Source of the DNA: Semisulcospira habei
Taxonomy: Eukaryota; Mollusca; Gastropoda; Semisulcospiridae
DNA: 64,000 bases
Direction of reading: 5' to 3'
NCBI GenBank assembly: GCA_036245525.1
Contig: BTPG01000002.1
Coordinates: 164,889,893-164,953,892, forward strand
Positions 40,637-49,415 of the stretch are shown here, one piece after another; position 1 is the stretch's first letter, and every line of letters begins with the position of its first letter. Below the pieces are notes generated by a model. It was not told the DNA's origin and searched no databases. It was given only the letters and a program-made list of their open reading frames with translations. The translations under genes were made by a program, and so were the position numbers.

Positions 40637-41335
40637 TTATTTAACTTCTAACACTACACTAAAATCATGCATAACAACTGGTTTGTCATCTTCATTAGTT
40701 ACAGATATACACAGTGACTCAAAGAAACTAGAACCTAATTTCTTAAACTGTAAATTAGGAAATCTAACAACCACACTTTCACAATAGGGTGCAGTTCCAG
40801 TTGGTAAGCATCTCAACAAAGTTGAAGGCTTTCCATTGTGTACATTCTCAGATGTGTTCAGTTCTTTCAAATAAACATTTAGTACAGTATGTACTGACAA
40901 ATGAACAGGATATTTTCCAGTTAATTTTCCATCATTCATCTCTATTTTCCAAAGCCTTGTTTTAGCTTCAGTTTCATTTATTAAACCAGTAATAATAGAA
41001 GATCATCTGAAAATTTTATCCTACGCTCAGAAGAAAATTCTAATGTAACAAGTAAGTTAGCTGGATTTAAATTTGCTTTAATTTTTATTTTACTTTGAAA
41101 CCAGTTAGCTAATGTACAAAAGTCATAATACCCAGATGTTATTGTATGGTTTTCAATAGGAGAGGAATCATCACTAACAGATACATAATAATTTATATCA
41201 TCTTTTATATTAAAACATTTTACTGTATAGAACATTTCATGGATAGCTACAGCCTTGCTACCATCTCGATTATCAATCCCATTAGTTAACCACACTGGTT
41301 TGCTTCAGGTCAAGATTTGTTAAGGTAATAAACAT
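40637..41335 (-). pseudogene. Candidate penton / minor capsid protein, frameshifted
   Basis: Two open pieces (41295-40981 and 40939-40637 and its upstream extension) lie in different frames and abut near 40985, so one base was gained or lost there. A second shift near 41290 separates the likely start (ATG at 41335, leader TAAAAATG) from the body. Together they would give about 230 residues of beta-rich sequence, with GYYDFCTLANWFQSKI and VVRFPNLQFKKLGSSFFESL as the most distinctive parts. Size and gene neighbourhood fit the single-jelly-roll penton protein of Polintons; this is inference from context. Confidence 0.6.
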
Positions 41336-41360
41336 TTTTATTATCTCATAAAAAAGAAGG

Positions 41361-42611
41361 ATGGAATTTAAATCACCAACCATTACCATAACAAACGCAT
41401 TTCAATTTAATGTAGATGCCAAATACAATGTTGCACCTACTTATGAACAGAAAATAATTCAACTAAATCAGCTTGACATAGCTGAGTCTGAACAAGATCT
41501 ATTCCAAGTCAAAGTACCAAATTCGTTTGAGCATTACCTAAACCCTCCAATAACAGACGATGTTACTGCAAGAAAGTGGTCTTCAAGTCCACTACAGATG
41601 TTTCAAAACCAACTTAACTTTGCTATACTATGTTCAACTACAGGCTGTGGTGTTTCATTCACAGACCATTTGAATCACTCAAACAAACTTATTAGGTCTG
41701 TGTATCGTTTTCATGTTTATTACCAGCTTAGGCGTATTTTGTCAGAACTGCATACACCACTACCAACTGAATCCAGTTTTAACAGATATAACAACCCCAT
41801 GGATATGAAAGCATTTGAACGCATCTGTAATGAATTTAACATCAGCCCCAGGTATAACTTTACACAAAAACTTGATGATCACAATGGTATGGGAACACTG
41901 TATTACACTTTGAGTCACAGACAATACCCACAAGATTACTACCCTGGTTACACTTCATTCTCATCTAAATCACAAGTCTGGATAGGTTCCATTAAACAGA
42001 AACAGTCTAATGCGTGGACCACATTTATTTTAGACAAGAGTGACGGGTTTACTCAAGCAGGAGTTGAGCGCATAAATGAGTCAATCAGAACATATGTCTG
42101 GTGTATACTAGGTGCACAATCACTAACAAAATCGAATATTTTGAATGGAAGTGGAAAATTTGAATCTCAAAAACAGTTTCTCGCTAATCTTGATGATTCA
42201 ATTAACTCAACAGTTGATCTCCCATCTAGCATACAACGCTACCAAGACGTACTTAGATATGCCAGATCAAAAGTTGACTTTGTAGTAGGCATCGAATTAT
42301 ACATGTTACCATCTGACCTTCAACTCCAAATGGGTACAATAACAAATTATAATAATGAAATAATTGTTGCAGGTCGTGACCAGAAATTAGGACTCAATCA
42401 ATCAGTAAACTTGGGGGCCACAACCACACATGTACAGTCATTAAAACCATTACAGATGGTTACTTCCCCTGCCCCTGCCCCAGCCCCAGCCCCAGCCCCA
42501 GCCCTGGCACCAACACCATCACCAACCCCTGACACACATGAGTCAGAAAGAACCGCATTGACAATAGGATTAACAGGATTAGGTATATTACTTCTTTATC
42601 TGTTTCATTAA
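41361..42611 (+). CDS. Polinton protein with proline-alanine stalk and C-terminal membrane anchor
   Basis: 416 residues, intact. A globular N-terminal domain of about 365 residues contains a conserved-looking LNFAILCSTTGCGVSF, an SVYRFHVYYQLRRIL helix and SNAWTTFILDKSDGFTQ. It is followed by a low-complexity (AP)n stretch at about 371-390 and a single hydrophobic helix at the very C-terminus (IGLTGLGILLLYLF). This looks like a tail-anchored surface protein on a stalk. It is transcribed away from the minus-strand block, sharing a short divergent promoter region (41336-41360) with the penton-like gene. Function unknown; a virion or host-membrane surface protein is plausible. Confidence 0.8.
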   Translation: MEFKSPTITITNAFQFNVDAKYNVAPTYEQKIIQLNQLDIAESEQDLFQVKVPNSFEHYLNPPITDDVTARKWSSSPLQMFQNQLNFAILCSTTGCGVSFTDHLNHSNKLIRSVYRFHVYYQLRRILSELHTPLPTESSFNRYNNPMDMKAFERICNEFNISPRYNFTQKLDDHNGMGTLYYTLSHRQYPQDYYPGYTSFSSKSQVWIGSIKQKQSNAWTTFILDKSDGFTQAGVERINESIRTYVWCILGAQSLTKSNILNGSGKFESQKQFLANLDDSINSTVDLPSSIQRYQDVLRYARSKVDFVVGIELYMLPSDLQLQMGTITNYNNEIIVAGRDQKLGLNQSVNLGATTTHVQSLKPLQMVTSPAPAPAPAPAPALAPTPSPTPDTHESERTALTIGLTGLGILLLYLFH

Positions 42612-43832
42612 ATAACCCACAATTAACCCTCCTACTGTCACCAAAAAGACCCAAACATGCTCTGCCATAAACCCTACTACCTTTGCTGTAGTACTAATCA
42701 ACCAACTAACAACTGTGCCAATTATATTGGGTAATGAATTCATTGCTTTTACAGCCAATTTTTTAAACAAGTCTGATATGTGAGACAGTTGTTTCTTTAC
42801 CCACGACTGTAAATCTTTTGGATCTGACGGAGCCGGTGGGCCCGGGACTGGTGGTGCTGGACCCCCAGCACCACCAACCACGGAGACAGCCAACACAACA
42901 GTACTGATAATAAATCCAAGAGCAGTAATTAAATTAGCAATAGTGATACCCTGTTCTCTGAAAAGTGTTTTAAGTCTCTCAGCCAGAGTTGTGTCTTCGT
43001 GAAATATTTTCTGAATAGTTTCCCTAATCCTGTTGACCTGTGTTTTTAGTTTTTCCCTTCCAATACTAATCACTTCTAACCTTCCAGATCTTTCTATCTG
43101 CAAATCATTTAATCTGTGTTGTATTCTTTCTTTCATTTCTGTGTCAAGATTCCCATTGTCTGCTGTAGCCAGTTTCTCTTTTTCACATTCTATGTGTTTA
43201 TCAAGCTCACCTAGTTTGGCTACATTATTTACCATCTCACCTCTTATTGTCTGCAGAGATTTATCCAAGCCTATAATCTCTCTCATTGACAAAGGCGGAT
43301 CATCTATTGTTTTCATAGCATCATTTATTTGTCCTTCTGTAAATGAGGTTTCTTGTATTACTGTGTTTGCTATTTCTGGTAGGCTTGTTACTGGTGCCAT
43401 TTCAATATCTTGCCCTGTTGGTAACCTTGTTTGCGTGTCGTGAAGCGCACTAACAAGACGCAGTGTGACAGGAGACCCACCAATACCAAGTTGACGCAAG
43501 GCACTAACACCACCTTCATTTTTTATTGTACTTAAAGCCCTAAACTTACCAGGGTCTTTTTTGTTAGTCAATAGTACTTTTCCTTTGTCAACAGTATTTA
43601 AATATAAATGACCCTTGCCATCAAGTTCAAACTGATTAGGATCTATGTTGTCTGGGCGGTTACCAACAAGATCATAAAACGAGTTCACTTTGGTTTCTAA
43701 AAGTTCATGACGTAAACTGTAAATATTTCTTGTACCAGTCATATCTGTCATATCTGTCATATCTGTTGTATTACCAAAATCATACATGTCATCCATTTTA
43801 AAATCATCATGATTAAATCCTCCCACTGCCAT
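42588..43832 (-). CDS. Polinton coiled-coil membrane protein
   Basis: 414 residues, intact, ending 24 bp inside the opposite gene (tail-to-tail overlap). The N-terminus has a TDM tripeptide repeat. A long charged helical region at about 185-290 (KLGELDKHIECEKEKLA ... ERLKTLFREQG) predicts a coiled coil. Then come a hydrophobic segment (ANLITALGFIISTVVLAVSV), a Gly/Pro linker (GGAGGPAPPVPGPPAPSDP), an amphipathic part and two further hydrophobic helices (NIIGTVVSWLISTTAKVVGF; VWVFLVTVGGLIVGYLM). The layout is that of an integral membrane virion or entry-apparatus protein, but no family was identified. Confidence 0.8.
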   Translation of the reverse strand: MAVGGFNHDDFKMDDMYDFGNTTDMTDMTDMTGTRNIYSLRHELLETKVNSFYDLVGNRPDNIDPNQFELDGKGHLYLNTVDKGKVLLTNKKDPGKFRALSTIKNEGGVSALRQLGIGGSPVTLRLVSALHDTQTRLPTGQDIEMAPVTSLPEIANTVIQETSFTEGQINDAMKTIDDPPLSMREIIGLDKSLQTIRGEMVNNVAKLGELDKHIECEKEKLATADNGNLDTEMKERIQHRLNDLQIERSGRLEVISIGREKLKTQVNRIRETIQKIFHEDTTLAERLKTLFREQGITIANLITALGFIISTVVLAVSVVGGAGGPAPPVPGPPAPSDPKDLQSWVKKQLSHISDLFKKLAVKAMNSLPNIIGTVVSWLISTTAKVVGFMAEHVWVFLVTVGGLIVGYLMKQIKK

Positions 43833-43872
43833 TGTTTTATTAATTTAATATTTTTTATTGTGCATAATAAAA

Positions 43873-44501
43873 ATGACACAGTCTTACGGATCAAAGTTAG
43901 ACCCACACAGAAAACTACGTGAGCCTCTGGGTGTTAAGGCCATTAGACAATCGATAGTCATCACAAACAATCCAAGTACAATAGATCAGAACCAAACACT
44001 TACAGTCAAGTTTCCAAACCTAGGTCCCAGTGATGTTATTGTTCCTGGCACTGCACGCCTAGCATTTAATATCGAACTATCATCAGACGCAGATGTGAAC
44101 AGAACACTGGTTGACAATCTTGGCAGAGCAATTGTTAGAACCATTAAAGTAAAACTTGAAGGACAGGAAGTGTTTAGTCTTGACGACTCAAATGTGTTCT
44201 ACTGTTACAAAGATTTGTGGCTCACAAGAGAAGAACGAGAGGACCGTATTTACCAAGGCATACAATCAGATAATGTTGGTAAACTTCGAATCAATGCTGG
44301 AGATAAGGTAACTACTGGGGTAGCCAAGGAAGTTATTATAGCTGAAACATATGGAACCAGATTTTACATTCCACTTGAGTTTGAAATCCTAACAGCTCAT
44401 TTACCTTATTACCAAGGAGCACTAAATGACCGTCTGAGTTTTGAACTAACTTTCAATGACTACTCCAAAGTTATTAAATCATCTGATCTTAGTGCAACAT
44501 A
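43873..44501 (+). pseudogene. Major capsid protein (double jelly-roll type), N-terminal part
   Basis: Starts at ATG 43873 in the leader AATAAAAATGAC. The visible 209 codons have beta-strand-rich sequence with landmark stretches LTVKFPNLGPSDVIVPGTAR, NLGRAIVRTIKVKLEGQEV and GTRFYIPLEFEILTAHLPYY, typical of capsid proteins of Polinton-like and related DNA viruses. The frame is broken at 44501 by a transposon; the other half is at 47319-47976. It would form the hexon-like shell. The assignment rests on size, position before the ATPase, and these motifs. Confidence 0.75.
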
Positions 44502-45309
44502 TGTGACCCTCTCTCACGAAACCAGTCTTAACTCGCAGCGAGCCGATCGGCGCTACACGCAGTAATATGTGGTGGGGGTGAATCTGGGTCATTTTCACTT
44601 TTTTGCAGAAATGTATTCTACATACACCAAAGTATCGTATGGTTAAAATCTTTATCATGAAAAATGCCATTAAATAGGTTAAAATGATTTTAAAAGTCTG
44701 AGCTCGGCCCCAATTATTCTTTTGTTTTGTGCAAAATGACCCATTTTTAACATAACAGAACACGTTGCATCCCCTACAGAACCCCATCAAGTTATATACC
44801 GTTGGAAAGGCCTTTGTCCGCACTTTCGCGGGCTTGGGTCGTGTTCTACATTAAACGGATGTGTTCCTCCCAAATAAGGAAAAAAGGGCGTACACAAATG
44901 TTCAATTCTGACCAATCAGAGAGTAGAACTCTTAGCTGCATGGTAACGATGAAGTTACACGAATTCTCATTGTCTGAGACAAGACTAAGGGACACAACTG
45001 CATCCTGTTCCGCTGTTCACTTTTCGTCTGTTTACAACACGTGAAAATGAAAGCAAGACTCGATTAAACTATTGTAAATCAGGCAAAAAAACGCCTGCAG
45101 ATCAGAAAGAATTGAGCGACCTGATCACAGACTATTTCGTCGCCGATTCTCATCACGACGATAGCTTCTCATACAACGATTTTGAGTTTGAATCGGCCGA
45201 TCGAGAAACAAGCGAAGAAGCAACGGCTGCCCATCACACAGTCTTCAACTCTCAATTCAACACATGGATCGAGGTATGTGCATCATTTCTGAATGCAGAT
45301 GTATGATCA

Positions 45310-45350
<41 letters not shown>

Positions 45351-47316
45351 AGTGTATGTGTAGAGTGTGTGTTTGTGTGTGGAGTGTGTGTGTGTGTGAC
45401 CAACTCTCAACAGAAGATGAATAGGCTAATTGTACTACTAATGGCAATACAGAAATGGCTCACATAAACAGTTTAAAATGATTTTGTACTATTTTGTTCA
45501 GATGCAAAGGAGTGGATGATCCCCAGCATTCTGAGTGAGTGCATGCGGAACGGACTGAAGACAGTGCAGCATGAACGCTGGGTATGTATTTTAAGCACTA
45601 AACAGAATCATGCAAATTCATGTGTTGTGTCTAGTGAGCAATGACAGTTTATTTTCATCGACTTCATTATTGTTTTTCTTTCAGTTTTCTGACTTCATTA
45701 TTGTTTTTGTTGCTGTTTTCTGACTTCATTACTGTTTTTGTTTCTGTTTTCAGTATCAGCCAAGAATCCTGACACGCCTTTCAAAGTACAACCAGACACA
45801 GGGACTGATGCCAACATGACAAAAGGCTGGGGGCAAAAGAACAACACCCTCAGCTTGACGATCCACGACACAGACCGCGTGGTGCGCTTTATTTAAAAAA
45901 CTGTGCATAGGAGGACAACGAGTAGCTTGAATGGGATCAAGACTGTTGGACGCTTCAGGTTCAGTCGCCATGGAGAAGTGTTTTAAGTTTTACAAGACGA
46001 CCCACATCACCGACGCTGAAGAGGACAAGATGCTGGCTGTTCCTGGCCATGTTGCTCACTTCCCCCCCCCAACCCCCCCCCCCCCAACATGGCACTGGCA
46101 GCCATCATACCAGTTCCTGGACTTTTCAGAGACATACAACAGTACCTATTTCAACACATTCAGGACTACGCTCGAGACGACAAGTGTGACATTGTGTGCC
46201 CTCCTCCTCACAGCTGATTTCCAGTGTGCAAAGACAACTGTCTGGTTACTGTGCTTATGTGGTTACTGTGCTTGTGTGGTGTAGTTTGCTGTGCTTGAGT
46301 GGATAATTGTATACTGAAGGGAATTGTATGGTGAAGCGGTATGCTGCCTGCAATACGTGAGGACTTTCCTTTTTTACATTTCTTCTGCAACCTGTAAGTA
46401 AATATTGTGTTTGTTTTTTTAAGTTGTTGCATGTTTACAAATTTATATATGAATGTGGAACTACTAATACTCAGTTTGTAGATTTGTTTTTAGCTTTTGT
46501 GACTTCAATTTGCAGGGTAGTGGTAGTAAATAGTCTGGGACAACAGCCAGCCGACTGTGACTTCTGTTTTGCATGTTTTAAGGATAATTTCTGTCTAGTG
46601 TCCTTTTCAGTTTGAATCAATTATAAGTGGGTTTAAATGACAAACAATGAAACAAAGTGATTGGCAACTTCATAAATTGGATGTGAATTGTATTCAGTCT
46701 TTGTAATGATGGTTTTTATTTTGCCTTGGTGATGGTGGTTTTCACGTTCCTTGAACGCGTCCGCAATCTAATTTTAGATAACATTTGCCACTAAATAAGA
46801 GTGCTACACAGCATTTTCATACATGTTTTGCCTAAATATATTATAGCAATATACTTTTATGCTCAAACAGAATTGAAATTATTTATGCCTTGAGTTTGAT
46901 AGCAAAATATGAAAATGCATTTTTCCCCCAAATCTGTCATGTTTACATTAGGTATGGCACTTTTGGGGGCTATTTATCACAAGATCCTGACTAGCTAGCA
47001 ACTTAATGTGAGGTTTTACACATAGTGATGGACTTACTGAACCACCATGTAAAATATCAGGTTGATTGGTTGACTTTGAACCCCCGTTGCTAAGGTAGGT
47101 GTGCAAGACATGCACACATAAACTTTGCAGGCTGTTTTCTCAAAATGGCCACCGGTGCATTTAACAACTTTAAACCCTAATAACTTCTACAATTTTTGCA
47201 CTACAGCATTCATTCATATATCAAATTAATCAGCAGGCTCTGTACATTTCAGAAATGTATATATCTCAAAACACCCAAAATGCAAGTTAAGACTGATTTC
47301 GTGAGAGAGGGTCACA
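44502..47316. mobile_element. DNA transposon, 2.8 kb, inserted in the MCP gene (TA duplication)
   Basis: Terminal inverted repeats of about 32 bp with one mismatch begin TGTGACCCTCTCTCACGAAA on both sides. Flanking TA at 44500-44501 and 47317-47318 is a 2-bp duplication as in Tc1/mariner-type elements. The interior has no transposase that I can recognise. It holds acidic and exon-like fragments (45112-45306 and a stretch at 45500-45586 ending in GGTATGT; CAG at about 45753), a TG array (45313-45400), a C-run (46063-46084) and AT-rich DNA. It may be non-autonomous or a decayed autonomous copy. Confidence 0.8.
45313..45400. repeat. (GT)n microsatellite inside the transposon
   Basis: Interrupted TG repeats with GAGTG variants. 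Confidence 0.9.
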
Positions 47317-47318
47317 TA

Positions 47319-47976
47319 TAAGATCTCTAACATATCTTTGGAATATGAAATTGTCACACACACTGATCTAGCCAGACTCATACAAAATCAGTACCAGTCA
47401 AGACTGCCAATTTATTATGACAGGGTGATTAGACATAGTTTAATGCAAAAAGACAAAAGCGACCCAATGTGGAACATAAACTTGAACACACCAGCTAGGT
47501 CACTGAAAGGTATTCTTATGTTGTTTATTGAACCAGCGGCTCCATACAAACGGGATTCAGAAAAATTTTATAATCCTAAGATTACACATTTGTCCTGTAC
47601 AATCGAAGGCCGCCCTAATCAAGTGTATGCATCTGGAATGCTGCCTTATCAACACTACGACGAGATCACAAAGTATTTTGCGGGTGGAAGGATTAGAGAT
47701 AAACCCGCAAACATTGTGTGCAAAGATCTACATCTGTATGACGTTAGGATCGGACAATACCTTACAAACAAATACGCACTGTGGTTAGATCTTCGCAGTA
47801 CGGACGATGACTACCTGCATGGGTCAGGTTGAACTGTTGAAAACGGCAGTGATGGAATAACAATTCAGATACAAAAGAAGGTTGAAACTGCTGCAGCAAT
47901 AAACATATATTTGTACCTGATATATGACGCACAACTCAATATACAAGACAGTAGACTGAGTGGACACACATATTAA
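47319..47976 (+). pseudogene. Major capsid protein, C-terminal part
   Basis: Continues the capsid frame after the transposon; the first complete codon is AAG at 47320, in register with the 5' part if the insertion and one TA copy are ignored. About 218 codons, with IQNQYQSRLPIYYDRVIRHS, PARSLKGILMLFIEP and ITHLSCTIEGRPNQVYASGM. A TGA at 47830-47832 interrupts the frame 48 codons before the natural TAA (47974-47976), so there is a second independent lesion. The ATPase starts 20 bp after that stop, as expected of a late gene cluster. Confidence 0.75.
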
Positions 47977-47995
47977 AATTATATTGTGTATTAAA

Positions 47996-48607
47996 ATGAA
48001 CCGGAGCTTAATGACCCTTGACCCACACTGTGGATTGTTTTGTGGTGCGACAGGGTGTGGGAAGACTGAATTTGTTCTTAACCTCTTACAAACAAGATAC
48101 ATCCACCATTTTGAAAACATTGTAATATTTTGTCCTACAATCAAACACAACAAAGCTTATCACAACCGATTATTCATTTGGACTGACAGCAACATATACT
48201 TAGTCGACCCTGAGAAAAAACTGAATGACTACCTACAATATTTTTACAAGCAATTTGAAGGACAGCCAACCCTGTTTATTGTTGATGACTGTTCAGCAGA
48301 GAAAGATATTGTCAAGAAGAGAAACACATTAGCAGAACTTGCTTTCAGTGGCAGACATGCAAACATTAGTGTATGGATTCTCACTCAGAAATATAATGCT
48401 GTACTGAAAGATTTTCGAGAGCAGTTAAAGTTTATCTGTTTGTTTTACTGTAAGGATCATGACAGCTTTGAAGACTGTCTCAGAGAGAATGATGTCATAC
48501 CAAATAAGCAGGAACGGGATGATGTAAAAAATAAACTGAAATCAACTAAGCATCTAAAGCTCATTTTAAAGACAGATCAGCCCACAGGGTATGGGTTAGT
48601 AAATTAA
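47996..48607 (+). CDS. A32-like genome-packaging ATPase
   Basis: 203 residues from ATG 47996 (leader TATTAAAATGAAC). Walker A GATGCGKT lies at about residues 17-24, and Walker B TLFIVDDCSAE at about 95-105 with the paired acids. A later WILTQKYNAVLKDFREQ corresponds to the sensor-type strand and Arg region of the FtsK/HerA-family packaging ATPases. The small size and position between MCP and DNA polymerase are usual for Polintons. It would drive DNA into the capsid. The frame is intact. Confidence 0.9.
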   Translation: MNRSLMTLDPHCGLFCGATGCGKTEFVLNLLQTRYIHHFENIVIFCPTIKHNKAYHNRLFIWTDSNIYLVDPEKKLNDYLQYFYKQFEGQPTLFIVDDCSAEKDIVKKRNTLAELAFSGRHANISVWILTQKYNAVLKDFREQLKFICLFYCKDHDSFEDCLRENDVIPNKQERDDVKNKLKSTKHLKLILKTDQPTGYGLVN

Positions 48608-48633
48608 TTTATTCTTTTGTTTGTCTAATAAAA

Positions 48634-49368
48634 ATGACAGACGGACAAATCATACAAGTGCTTGATCTCACACACTGCTTTAAAGATGTTATGCATTTTA
48701 CTGACTTAATAACATCACCCAAACAGACTTACATAAGCCTTTCAGCACCATCAGAAATATATGCTACATACAGTGTGACTTTGGATTATGTTGATGAGCT
48801 TCCAGATGTGGAGTGCATGACAGTTGATTTAAAGACACCTACTTTTAAAGTTGATGATACCAACTATGGTTGATTATGATTATATATTGCTTAACGTCCC
48901 GACAGCAACACGACTTTCTCAGGACGTGCCTGCACTGCTTGTGGAAAAAAAAAAACCTAAACATAACATTGAATGTATGTCGCCAGCCGGTCCAATACAT
49001 TAAATAAACCTAACACATGGGGCCTAAATAAAGCTAAGACCATTTAGCAACACACATCCAATATCAAGAGCTACAGGCAGTGCAGACAGTAGGGAGAGTT
49101 TTAAAAAGGCAAATACAGGTGAATGGATAAAGGGTAGACAGAAACACATGCCCCAGAATAGAGAGGAAAACCCACCCTGTGGGGCTGACCAGGGTGACCC
49201 TGGGAACTAAAAAGTAGTTAACCCCACCCAAGTCCCCCAGGGCAGACCGGGTGGGGTACCAACTATGGTTGGTTAGGAGAACTTTGTTATAGCATATTTA
49301 AACAACTACGCAAACTAAATGTTTATATTGACAGTGTTAAGTTAATAAAGTGGTATTACACAGGGTGA
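48634..49368 (+). pseudogene. Small Polinton gene of unknown function, interrupted by a SINE
   Basis: Starts at ATG 48634 in the leader AATAAAAATGAC. About 78 codons are open before a TGA created at the SINE junction (48871-48873). The frame resumes at the second copy of the target duplication (49257) and ends at TGA 49366-49368, which would give about 112 residues without the insert. Mostly beta-type and acidic (LDYVDELPDVECMTVDL). No motif was recognised. Confidence 0.65.
48873..49256 (-). mobile_element. SINE-like insertion with 15-bp target duplication
   Basis: 384 bp between direct repeats TACCAACTATGGTTG (48858-48872 and 49257-49271). Its minus-strand 3' end reads GGGACGTTAAGCAATATATAATC, similar to the ACGTTAA tails of the SINEs at 3960 and 38130. 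It contains an A-run at 48941-48953. Confidence 0.8.
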
Positions 49369-49379
49369 GCCAGCGGTAA

Positions 49380-49415
49380 TATTTTTTCATTTATTATTTT
49401 GTCGGACAAATAAAA
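49380..49415 (+). promoter_or_regulatory. Polymerase gene leader shared with the second copy
   Basis: ATTTTTTCATTTATTATT followed by TTGTCGGACAAATAAAAATG is almost identical at 63391-63429. The conserved palindrome-like TTGTCGGACAA directly before the start may be a regulatory or transcription start element. Confidence 0.45.

Noticed and set aside
46063..46284. Proline-rich ORF in the transposon
   Set aside because: Created by a C-run; no similarity to known families and out of register with the exon-like pieces.
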